DNA from: Exobasidium rhododendri
Taxonomy: Eukaryota; Basidiomycota; Exobasidiomycetes; Exobasidiales; Exobasidiaceae
Length of the DNA stretch: 64,000 nt
Assembly (NCBI GenBank): GCA_026210745.1
Contig: CP110630.1
Coordinates: 3,410,001-3,474,000 of the forward strand
Direction: 5' to 3'
In this document: piece after piece, positions 30,718-41,024 of the stretch
How the letters are laid out: the number at the start of each line of letters is the position of its first letter
How positions within the stretch are numbered: position 1 is the first letter of the stretch
Notes under the pieces: generated by a model
Told to the model about the DNA's origin: nothing
Database searches by the model: none
Seen by the model: only the letters and a program-made list of their open reading frames with translations
Position numbers and translations under genes: made by a program

Positions 30718-33700
30718 CTAATCATAGTTCGTCAGCAACTCCTCCAGGTAATCAGGATCGAAATCATCGCTTTCGATATCTGGCAGAAGAGCAGCTGATG
30801 AGTCTGCATAGGTGAGTGCGTCGTCTCGGGCGGACATATTGGATGAGAATGGTAGGGAACAGCTGTACTTGTGTGCTCTGCCTTGTCCGGCAACACGGTC
30901 TACGTGCGTGTATTCCCGAGCGTCGTAGGAACCGCTTTGCGCAGTGATTCCAATTGTCGTATCGAAGGTGCTTTCACGCTCTTCTACTGCTTCTTTCCAT
31001 GGATTTTGCTTCTTGTTTTCTTCATCTTTTCCTTCCTCTTCTTCTTCTTGCTTCTCTTCGGGCTGGTACCATTTTGCGTGTAAAGTGGACTCAGCTCCGT
31101 GAGCCTGCTCATACGATCCGCTCTCTTCAGCAGGGTAGGTGTCTTGATGGCCCCAATCAAGGTAAGAGTCCATGCCGTTATCACCGTACCCTTCTCCCAC
31201 CTCTTGACTGTATTCAGTGCGAGCACTATCCTCATTGTTGTAAGCAGCTGTGCCCGACCTGATCGTTTCCCACCCTACTTCATCCTCTTCATCTTCTTCT
31301 CTGCTGTCTACACTAAGTTCGCCTTCCCCTTCGCTTTCAGTGTCGAGGACGGTGTATACTTGCTTCGAGGCAGCTTGAATCCTACCAAGAGGGGTGGGCT
31401 TCCGTTGACTATCGTGTTCAGACTCCAAGTCTGATTGAAGCAAGGAGGGCTCATTGCCGTTTCTGACTTGGCGTGGTGGAGTGTTTCTTCGGGCTGCTCG
31501 ATCACTGACAGGTGTCTTGTCGCTAACGTGCTGTGTGCCGTAGTTCCAATCATCTGGTCTGAACTTCTTTCGAATGAAAAGCGGTACATCGTCAAGGCTA
31601 TCTTCACCTTCACTGCTCTCCTCTTTTGATGAATCCACCTTGCGACGATGAGCCGCGCTATTTCTCGTCAATTCCTTCTTCACACTGTCACTTTCAGCCG
31701 CTCGTCTCTTCTCTTCTGCGTCTGCTTTTGCTTTCTTTTCCGCTCTGCACTTCTCGTTGTATCTTTCAATCTTGGCATTCATCTTGATTTCTTCTGCCTT
31801 TGCTTCTCTGGCTTCCTGCATCTTTGTTGCTTTGTCCTTGTAAGGACGTTTGACTGCTTTCCTTGTCGCCATCAAATTCAGAGTGTCATCGTCTGCTTCT
31901 ATCATCGACGTCCTTGATCGGAATTCATCATTATATCCACCACAGCACGAATCAATCTGGGCTAGAATTTTGCTTCCGGTCAGGGAAGAACGTGAATTCT
32001 GCTCACTCGCTCCGCCTTCACTAAGATCTCTGGCAGATATCGATGCGCTTTCTTCGCCTCGAAGCACGCTCAGGCGATCTGACGGCTGTAAAGATGAAGA
32101 GCAAGGTAAGATAGGAATACGGTCTGGTCGATTGGCAAGAATCAACGGGGAGCACGACTCACTTCGTTGATATCGGCCGGCGTATCGACGGGAGGATACT
32201 TGTGTCTAGGGCACATGCTCTTCAATCTGATTTCGTTCACTCCGCCTGCTAGAGCATCACAGGCGACTATCAATATAATTTGCTCATCTGGTCTTGTCAA
32301 CAACACCTTCTGCTGAACATTCTGTGGTCCTTTGAGGGTAGACTCGATCCTAGAAGAGAATCAGATGCCGACATTAGTCTTGATTGCTCTCTACCCTTGT
32401 TCTGAGCGTCAATCATCCTGAATACTCACTTTGTCCTTACGAAGAAGCATGTGCGACTCTAAAGCAAGAGCAGAAGTGGCTTGAGAACATCATCAATTGC
32501 CGTCACTCATTGCACTAATCGACTTACCTCTTTGTTCGTCGTGGTGATCAACGCTGCAAGGTGATACGGCTTACTATCTGCATCCTTTAGGAACAACTTC
32601 TTAATCTCCTTTTTCGGATGTCGCAATTCTACCAGAATCTCGACGTTGCTTTCAACACCTTTCTGTTGGATGATTTTGTACTCTATCTCTTTTACAGATA
32701 TGTTGAAGCGTGGAAACCGTCGAGCTTCTTGTATCAGCTTCTGGACTTGAGTAGGTGTCCGATTGAGAAGAAGTTGCACTCGATTGACGTTCGCCTGGGC
32801 CAGATCATCAATCGTGACGATCTTGGCTTGTGCTAGTGTTTGCATATAGGACGGGCCAATGCTGCACCAACGCAGTCAGGAAAGCTGACCCAAGGTACGG
32901 GTGCAGTGCTGAACGTACTCACCCATTTATTTGTCTCAGCTCCGCCGGCGTGTTCTCCCATGCTGAGCCACTAACGCAGCGAAGTCTGAATTCGAGTCTA
33001 GATCAACTAGTCTTCTCTACTCGGACGCCAAGCCATTCCGCACTCACAGCTCAAATACATTTCTCGCCGTCGCACCATACCGCTTTTCCGTGACGACCTG
33101 GAGGAGAGCTCGAGTGCTGCAAGAAATCAGATTAGAAGGGCGCGCAACGCTGTTCTTGCTTTCCTTAGTCACTTACATCTTCGGAGCATGGTCCATGATC
33201 AGATTGGCGTCGGCTTTCGGATTGACGGACAATTTTCTTCCAACATCCTTGAGCATCTCGTACAGAGGTAGGCCTGCTAATTCGGCTTGTAGAATGACCG
33301 AGATCTTGTCTGCTACATTCTCGATTGAGCCAGGAGGAAATCGAATATCCTCATGCTCTCGAACTTCCTCATAGAGGCCCTTTTCACCGGATCGAAGGAG
33401 TACATCAGTGAATTCGTGTGCGCCAGAGATCACATGGACCTGTGTGGTAAAGATGCATAAGGTCAGTGTCACTGTAACATATGGCAAGTCTTTTCCCTAG
33501 ACTCTACCACTCTCACCAAGTCTCCTACGGTAGCCTCATTGGTCACTTTCATCAATATTTGCATGGTCTAAGGAATATATATAAATGAGCATCCAGTCAA
33601 GCTTTATGTCGTTAATGCTTCTTTCATTCTCACTTCGAAGCGAAGCCCAAAATTGGCCATTATCGCTGTCGAGAAGCGGTGGTACTATTGTTAGTCGTGT

Positions 33701-36700
33701 GTCTCTCTCTCCCTTTCGACACTCTGCTCTCGCGCCTCTCACAGCCGAACACTGAGCTATGGACTTGAAACGTGTCGTTGTTCTCGATGTAGTCTTCAAT
33801 CAACCCATGCTCGCTCAGAACCTTCATGATATCTCGACTCGTAATGTAGAGCGCCTCATTAACATCCTCTACCGCCTCGCATCCCGGCAATTTGTAGTAC
33901 TCCTAGTGTGGGACGGAAAGAATGTTTGACAAATCTACTTCGAGTGAAAGCCCGCCCGAAGCATGTCATACTCACTGGATGTTTCGAAAGACGCACAGAG
34001 AAAAAGGTCCCGTGCAGCCAGGTCTGTATATCTTGTACGGAGCAGCCTTGTCGGATGACAATCTGAAGAAAGTGTCCTGCATCTTAGCGACCTTCAGGGA
34101 TGAGGGGGTGATATTCGCATCCCATTCTCACCTCGGCATTGGCGTGCTCACTGGAGAGTTTTGAGAGTGTGAATATGATCGTCACATCCCTGAGTCCCTC
34201 GCATACTCACATCAAATTGTGCTGTAACGTGCTTTCCACGATGGTCTCGCCTCGCACTAGATCTGCCCATCGCGCCTTGTGATTCTGTTCGGTCATGATT
34301 ACACAGACACCCTCCGTGTCAAATTGTGGTCTTCCTGCTCGTCCGATCATTTGAAAGACATCGAGGTCGCCGTAGTCTCGCTATAGTGACAAGAAGGAGC
34401 CGTAAGCAGGACGCTGAGCAGTGAAACAGGCCTCTCTTCGTTTCTTACCCATTCTCCATCGTCGTAGATCAGTGTACCGCGGATGATGACCAGATACCTA
34501 GTATACGTCACGCCCAACTTTTGGTCAATTCAAACTTATCTCTCACGTTCGCCTTGACCACCACCACCAATCTCACGCTGGAAGGTTGACGCCAACGGCC
34601 AGACTAGAAGTGCTGCCTGAATTGCTCGAAGGAAGGGTGTCAAGACTGGAAAGAAGCAATTCTCCGCCTCAACAATCAATCCTTTCCTCACAAAGGACGT
34701 TCAGATGACCGTCGTAGAAGGCTTGTTCGACTGTCCGTCGATCGTCGATTGAGAGTCCTGCATGGTGGAAGCCAATGCCGCTAGAGTACAGTGCTGCGAA
34801 GAGAGACCAATGAAAACGGCACGGTCCCATCAGCAGAAAGCCTTGTTTAGCGAGAGATACACTGAAAATACCTTGCAGATGAGGGTCGTCCGTTTCGATC
34901 TCGTGAGGTCTTGAGCTTGACAATTCCCAAGGCAGCTCAGACTCTTCTTCCTCTCCTTCCTGTAGCTTTTTATAGGCTTGCAGTAGTGTCTCTGCTGCCA
35001 CGCTTGAAATTTTTCTCGTCGGACAGAAGACCAGCGCTCCTTTGTTGTTGGAGTGACTCTTTATGACGCCAAGTAGTCTGAATAGAAGACGAGGAGGAAG
35101 AGTAGATTAAGACGGTTGCCTTCCACGATGACCAGGGCTATCGAACGCCCTTACTTGTTGTTCAGCTCTTTGTCGAAAGCCCAGAAGTCTTTGCCCGGAT
35201 TTCGATATCCATACACATACTAGGAAGATAACGACAAGTAGACGCAATGAGAACAACGTTGAACTTGTAAATTAGATCAGCGGCGTCTCACCTTCTTCAA
35301 TGGACACGGTCGAAAGGCTTCTGAGAAGGTATAAAGCTGGGCTGCTTTATCTGGTTCGTCCGTCGTCATTGTACTACCACTGATTATCTTAGGTTCGCTT
35401 TCTCGTCTGCCGATCCACAGTGCGAAATCACAGGCGTTAGGAATAGTAGCAGATACTGCCACGAAACGAATCAAGTCAGAGTAGGCTTTCATCCTGGAGA
35501 CAAGCACTTCCATGACGGCACCTTTGCAGACATAGCCGGAACAAAAAAGCTGCTTAAGTCGTTGAGAGGAAAGCGGCATCACTATCTTTCACTCACCCCG
35601 CCTCATCTCTCTCAGGATATGGACCTCGTCAATGAGGAAAAGTCGCAACGAGGTCATGAGTGCATCGCTATTCGATGCTCTTCGCGTCATTCTGTCCGAG
35701 AAAAGCACTTAATGTCGATGTCTCTCCCCTTATACCACGCCACATCTCTCTCACAGATCCCACTTCTCCTGCAGTAGTACGAAGCAGAGGACGTGAGCGA
35801 TGTCGCTGTTCTGATGAAAACTTGCCAAGCCTCCGTTCCTCTCCCTTACCGGTGTTGCCACAATCAAGCGAGCAGAGTGTGCATCGGACATCTTCACTCG
35901 TGTGTCACTCTAGGGCATGCACAGCTCGTTAGAAGGAATTCAAGAAGGTCCTCCTTTGCTCTACCCTCTTACCGTCATCATCAGGACCTTGCATTTGATC
36001 CGCGAAAGTCTCTTACTCCAATCTATATATCGCTCACTACAAAGAGCTTTCGTAGGAGCCAAATAGACAGCCTGATTTCACGTCCAAGATCAGGTCCTTA
36101 TAGTTTCTTGCTGCATCGGAGCGACTCACCTTACTAGTAGCGTCTTGGGTAGACAGCATGTGCAGGAATGCCAATTCGAACATACACGTTTTGCCAGCAC
36201 CAGTGGGGGCAGTCACTACCACATTCTTGTCCGTCTCATACAGATCTCGGAACGTTATAGATTGTGCCTTGTTGAACGTCACATAGTCGAAGATGGCTCG
36301 ATGTGGTGGAGCTGAGAGGAAGGCAGGTAAGAGATCAGCCAGTCCTTTGGTCAACGCTCTGTCTGATTTTGACCCACGCAGGCGATTCAACGGCAATAGA
36401 AGCAATTTACCCGACGATTCAGAATTTGCTGCCGTGAAAGGACAAGGTCGAATTTCAGCAGAAGCAGGCGAGAAATCTTATCCGGCCATTGCATACCTCT
36501 ACTTGGATCCATTGGAGCGTAGTCGCGAGGAACGGTGAACGTTAAATGCAGGGGTACGGAGATTGGCTCAACTTCAAAAGCATGGGTATGCGTCGGCTGA
36601 AATGGTGTACTGGTGGACGGGGATGTCATTATTCGCTCCTCATGATCTCGTCTTTGCTTTGCTGAGCTCTGAGAAGGCTCTATGCTTTGAGTTGGTTTGG

Positions 36701-37151
36701 AGATTTGAAAAGACTGTAGTCTTGTCTGAAGCGTTGAAGGTTTCTTTTCATTATGGCGTGAAGGTGTCCATTGGGTCGACAAGGCAGCATTTCGGTTAAC
36801 ACTGCACTCCTGTAGCACACTCCTACCTTGCTCTTCATTCGTCGTCATCGTATGCTGCTGAGAATGCATGGACGGCATCTGGCTCGCATTCATCGGGTCA
36901 CCGTGCATGTGAAAATATTCATGGTCGTGTGGTACATCATAGTGCTCGTGCTCTTCATCGCTAATGCAGGTATCCGATCCCTCTTGATGGTAGACATTCT
37001 CGTCATCGTAGTGTAGTGCATTGTCTGACATCGCTTCGTCAGTAGGATAATTATAGTAAGCCAGTCTGTCCGGAGGAAGCCGTGGGGCTGGCGCATGATA
37101 TTCTTCCCTGACTTTTTCGCCAAAACGACTAAGCAATGATGGTCTCATCAC
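30718..37151 (-). CDS. MER3: meiotic crossover DNA helicase Mer3/HFM1
   Basis: I assembled 25 exons (minus strand): 37151-36497, 36428-36130, 36071-35973, 35909-35850, 35768-35755, 35691-35597, 35521-35292, 35219-35155, 35077-34872, 34793-34692, 34616-34577, 34497-34449, 34380-34211, 34150-34132, 34062-33976, 33902-33743, 33665-33634, 33567-33517, 33439-33177, 33116-33048, 32985-32923, 32861-32528, 32458-32430, 32349-32163, 32085-30718. They total 1581 aa in one frame. Ski2-like helicase motifs: APTGAGKT (about 292-299), APTKALCSERY, IDEVHIL, VSATIPN, GIGFHHAGL, MIGRAGRPQFD. The Sec63 domain follows (INGIGPSYM, TPTQVQKL). The last 455 residues are low-complexity and charged. Role: ZMM helicase stabilising crossover intermediates in meiosis, so a sexual cycle is implied. 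Exons 5 (14 nt) and 14 (19 nt) are microexons. Confidence 0.9.
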
Positions 37152-37577
37152 TCCCAGAAGAAGAAAAGCGTCCCTACAGAAAACTCTAGGAGCAGTGACC
37201 TTTGTGCAGATGCTTTCTCTAGGCTTGCAATCAAGTGGTGCGAGGGAGAGGGAGGTGAAGTTGTGCGAGACGCGCGCCTGTCACTCTCCGGAAGATCAGA
37301 GCAGGGGTATAGGGAGGTGATGTCCAGAGTACACCGCTCTCCCTATACCCTACGTGGGTATTAAATTTCGATAGTCTTCTGCCTGAGATAAAATGCGACC
37401 AGGCGAGCTCTAATTCCTGATTAGAGTCCTGTACTGTTTGTGCTTGTGCGAGGCGGGTTTTCTTGCCCTTCGAACCTCACCGGATGCTCGCAACTCGCTG
37501 CAGAGGGCCTTTCATCAGTGCTTCTTGGACTTGCCCGCCCCATGGGGAGAGATCACGAATCTCCTCCCCCCGCGCGT
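37152..37577. other. intergenic: MER3 upstream region up to the transposon
   Basis: 426 bp with no gene. ACGCG occurs at 37270-37274, about 120 bp from the MER3 ATG. A perfect 12-bp inverted repeat lies at 37305-37316 and 37339-37350 (see separate entry). The transposon target site begins at 37578. Confidence 0.5.
37305..37350. repeat. 12-bp perfect inverted repeat (potential hairpin)
   Basis: Arm gggtatagggag at 37305-37316 and its exact complement at 37339-37350, separated by 22 nt. It lies between MER3 and the transposon. It may be a protein-binding dyad or a remnant of another element; function unknown. Confidence 0.6.
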
Positions 37578-37580
37578 AAT

Positions 37581-37596
37581 AGGGGGTTTCACGCGT
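37581..37596 (+). repeat. left terminal inverted repeat of the Harbinger element
   Basis: agggggtttcacgcgt, directly after target-site AAT; exact complement of the right terminus. Confidence 0.9.
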
Positions 37597-37987
37597 TTGC
37601 AACCCGAAACGTGATTTACAGCCAATCGCGTTTAAATTTGAACACCCCACCGATCTCACTTTTTAACTTTGTACAACCATCACCACACCTGGTAAGTGGT
37701 AAAAGCTGGCTGACTGTTGTCCTGAGCCTTTTGGGTTAGCTAGAGAGCTTGGGAAGGGTGGAGGGGGCGTCTGGGAGACAGCTGCCGGGTCCCATTGCCA
37801 CCTTGGCTCCCTAAAGCTGGCCCAAGAGGTAAAGGGCAACTATTGGCTGGCCGATGGGAGGTGCCAGGAATATGGGAGGTCATGCCAATTTTTTTTTACT
37901 GACCATAGGACTTTTCTCTTTGCGCAGCAGCACGCATGCCATTTTACACAGCTCTGTTGCACTCTCTTTGTATCCACACACAGGAGT

Positions 37988-39475
37988 ATGGTGCGCCACA
38001 GTTACCGGCAACAACAGCTATCAGCAGCATACAGCTTTGTGTCATACTTTGTCACTTCTTCACAGCTTCAATATCTTTTGCAAAACAAGATTGCCGTTAA
38101 GTACAATGGCGGGACGTCATGGCCTTCTTTGTATCAAAAAAAAGTAAAGGTTGAGATTTTACAAGCTATTCTCCAGACTATTGATGACCTACAGGCAAAG
38201 CGCTACTTCCGCAAACGTATCACTGTCCCAAAGACAGAAAGAATGATTGACAAAGTTGGATACTTTGCAGTACATAACCACCATCGCTACAGAGGATTCA
38301 TGCGCATGACACCAGCAGCATTTGATGACCTTGCTGCACGTCTGAAGAAGACTACGCCTTTTCTTAGGTGTAGCAACAGTACATTACACAAGCGGCTTGC
38401 CGTGGCAATGCACAGGCTAGGCAGGGCAGGAAATGGCGGAAGTGTTCGTGATGTTGCTTCTGCAAGCGGCTGTTCAGAGGGTTCTGTTCACAATTGGACA
38501 AATATGGCTGTTGAGGCGCTTAATGAACTTGCAGCCTCTACAATTTTGTGGGCAAGTGAGTTGGAGCGAGCAGTAGCCAAGAAATGGGTGGCCAACAGAT
38601 GTGGTGTTGATGAGTGGGAGAAGGGCTGGGCAGTGGTAGATGGTACACACATCAACCTTGCATTCAAACCTGGCCGACATCACCGCGAGTACTACAACTA
38701 CAAACGCAACTACTCAATGAATGTTCAATTAGTAATGTTGCCGCATTCACTACGTATCATTGAATGTGTCATTGGCTTTCCAGGTTCTGCACAGGACTCA
38801 AGGGTGTGGGCTGCAGGGAGCAAGGTGTTGCGTAAGCCACGTCTCTATCTGGATGAAGGTGAATTTATCTGGACAGATGGGGGATATGGACATAGCGCTT
38901 TCACACTTGCTCCTTATACAAATAGTAAGGCTTTTGGAGTCAAAGACCTTGCAAGATTCAACTATCAGCAGTCTCGTATCCGTAGTAGAGCAGAACATGG
39001 AATTGCTTATCTCAAGAACCGCTTCCAGGTATTGACAGGATACCGAGGAAATTTATACAGAGAACAAGACGAGATGAACTTTTCGAAAGTGGTTATGGCA
39101 TGCATTGTGGCACATACAATTGCATCGGCACATGATAAAATAGCTGATATTGAGACATGGCTTAATACAGACAACATGGATGGAAGTCTTTTTGAAGGGG
39201 GTCTAGGTGCGGCTGCTGATTTAAAAACAGCTACCATTTGTGCTGCCCCTCTTATTGACAAAGATCTATTCCTGCATCGACAACAAGCTCAGCAGGCATA
39301 TGAAGAACAGTCTAATCTTGAGAAGGCACAGAGAGGATCAAGCAGTTTTGATCATCTCAGAAAGCAGAGAGCACTTGATCTTCGAGAGGAGATGCACTTG
39401 GCGCTCTTTGAAGCACATGATTGGGATTTTGTAGACACTGACAAGTCTTCACGCAGGAAAGAGCGTGCTTGCTAA
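37988..39475 (+). CDS. PIF/Harbinger transposase (DDE_Tnp_4 family)
   Basis: One intact frame of 495 aa. The N-terminal third contains a helix-turn-helix-like region (TLHKRLAVAMHRLG, GSVRDVASASGCSEGSVHNW). The RNase H-like nuclease follows with the catalytic triad: Asp218 in VVDGTHI, Asp270 in SAQDSRVW and Glu336 in RAEHGIAYLKNRF; WTDGGYG lies between. The C-terminal tail is charged. Enzyme role: cuts at the terminal repeats and inserts at 3-bp targets, normally with the Myb-like partner. No stop or frameshift interrupts the domain, so the protein could be active. A start further upstream with an intron in the leader cannot be ruled out. Confidence 0.93.
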   Translation: MVRHSYRQQQLSAAYSFVSYFVTSSQLQYLLQNKIAVKYNGGTSWPSLYQKKVKVEILQAILQTIDDLQAKRYFRKRITVPKTERMIDKVGYFAVHNHHRYRGFMRMTPAAFDDLAARLKKTTPFLRCSNSTLHKRLAVAMHRLGRAGNGGSVRDVASASGCSEGSVHNWTNMAVEALNELAASTILWASELERAVAKKWVANRCGVDEWEKGWAVVDGTHINLAFKPGRHHREYYNYKRNYSMNVQLVMLPHSLRIIECVIGFPGSAQDSRVWAAGSKVLRKPRLYLDEGEFIWTDGGYGHSAFTLAPYTNSKAFGVKDLARFNYQQSRIRSRAEHGIAYLKNRFQVLTGYRGNLYREQDEMNFSKVVMACIVAHTIASAHDKIADIETWLNTDNMDGSLFEGGLGAAADLKTATICAAPLIDKDLFLHRQQAQQAYEEQSNLEKAQRGSSSFDHLRKQRALDLREEMHLALFEAHDWDFVDTDKSSRRKERAC

Positions 39476-39489
39476 AGACAATCTTGAGA

Positions 39490-40554
39490 TCAAGGATTTG
39501 GTGCAGAAAAGTGCTGTTGTTGGGCCCCTCGTGCTAGATCAAATAGAACTTGCATCATGTTTTGTCTTTCCCTTGCCAAGTCTTCTCTCTCTATACGTCT
39601 CTCCTCTTGTGCAAGTTCAATTTTCTTTCTCTCAAAATCCAATTCAAGTTCACGCCTCTTGGTGATCTCACGCTCAACTTCTGCTTGGTGTTTGTATGTT
39701 CCATCCATGGCTTGATGCACGGTGTTTGACATCATTTCCTGCGCTGACATATCTTTCCGTGGCGTGCGTCCACTTGTCTTTCTTTTGGTAGACACTCTTG
39801 TCACGCTGGGACTTCTTGAGGCTTCCATTTGATCATCCTCATCACCAATGTCCTCCTTGTTGTCTAGCCAAGATGAATGATTGTATTGCAGCCTCTCAGC
39901 TAATGGATCATGCTGAGAAAGATTTATAGAGCTTTCCAGACCAGAAAGACCTCGACCATTCTGCAAGTTGGTATCGCTGTCACTGTCATCCACTACATCA
40001 GCCACATAGGTAGACAAAGGTGGTGCATGCTGCAGAGCCGGCGCATGTGTTTGGCTGTTGCTGCTGCTTGCAACAATGCCGTCAATCTCATTGTCACTAT
40101 CTCCTCCATAGCCAGCACTTGTTATGAGGCTTGTTGGTCCAACATCTTGTTGGTCAACCATCATCTAGTGCCATGTCTCCCACCAGGGCACTTTAAGCAA
40201 AAGATGCTCTCGTTGCGTTCTCAGCTTTGTTCCTGCAGTAAGCTCTTCAAGACGCAACCCTTGTCCTGTCTGGTCAAGTCTATCCCTCTCCTGCTTGTAA
40301 ACCTTTTGAAGTGAAGTAATCTTGGATCGAATGCGGTCTGGATAAGCTGATGAAGTGTTGGGCCAAACCTCTCTGTATACACGTCTAAGTAGTGTGGCCT
40401 TGCTTGTTGAGCCAATACGTGTACCTTCTGGATTACGTCCTGGGAGGAGAGCAGCTTGCAAGGCAGGTGAGGTATATAAACAATTGACCAAAGAGTCTAC
40501 TTCTGCATCTCGCCAAACATGTGCGCTGCGGCGTGGACTGTGAGGTGGAATCAT
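39490..40554 (-). pseudogene. Harbinger-associated Myb/SANT-like protein, split by one in-frame TAG
   Basis: Two halves lie in the same frame, separated only by a TAG at 40167-40165 with ATG ATG immediately after. The first half (40554-40165; an alternative start is at 40662) has a Myb/SANT-like DNA-binding domain: RRSAHVWRDAEVDSLVNCLY, Trp-rich VPWWETWH and a basic middle. The second (40164-39490, 224 aa) is acidic and Ser-rich, then a coiled coil rich in Glu and Arg (EREITKRRELELDFERKKIE). Such proteins normally have both parts and recruit the transposase to element ends. Either the TAG is a nonsense mutation, it is bypassed, or an unseen intron removes it. No good donor/acceptor pair was found around it. 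Confidence 0.7.
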
Positions 40555-40760
40555 GTTATAGGAATTTTTATAGAGGAGATGAATAAGGAAGACGTGAATC
40601 GCGTTTTGTGCCAAACAGGCTCTTGAAGCTGATTCGAGCCAATCGTGATTGGACTGAATCATGATTCACTTTTTACAGCCAAAAACCACCAACACGTGGC
40701 AAAGTTGAATCGTGATTCACTTGAATCGGGTTTCAAACACGATTCGCCTCAATCGTGAAT

Positions 40761-40776
40761 ACGCGTGAAACCCCCT
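40761..40776 (-). repeat. right terminal inverted repeat of the Harbinger element
   Basis: acgcgtgaaaccccct, directly before target-site AAT; exact complement of the left terminus. Confidence 0.9.
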
Positions 40777-41024
40777 AATCGACCAAGATTATCACAAAAG
40801 AGGAAAAGTGTAATTTCAAGTCGCCTTCCTAACGAGCTTAATTCTTCTGTCTGCACCTTACCCAACGCACCTATATCAAACATCTTACCTCCTTCTACCT
40901 TCCTCGTCTGAGAGATCGGCTACTATGCGAGCGCTTGTTTCACGTTGATCAAGATCGCTCTTCTTCTACCCTGTTTGAGTTTAGTCATCGTTCTACAGCG
41001 AAGTAAACGGTGCTCGTCAGGGTC

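Larger units (their letters stand above)
37578..40779. mobile_element. PIF/Harbinger-type DNA transposon with target duplication
   Basis: The element is 37581-40776 (3196 bp). Its ends are 16-bp terminal inverted repeats, agggggtttcacgcgt at 37581-37596 and its exact complement at 40761-40776. A 3-bp direct repeat AAT flanks it (37578-37580 and 40777-40779). It encodes a DDE transposase on the plus strand and a Myb/SANT protein on the minus strand, convergent with 14 bp between them, the usual two-gene content of Harbinger elements. The 3-bp target duplication also fits. It sits in the divergent intergenic region between MER3 and the BTB gene and breaks neither. Confidence 0.9.
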
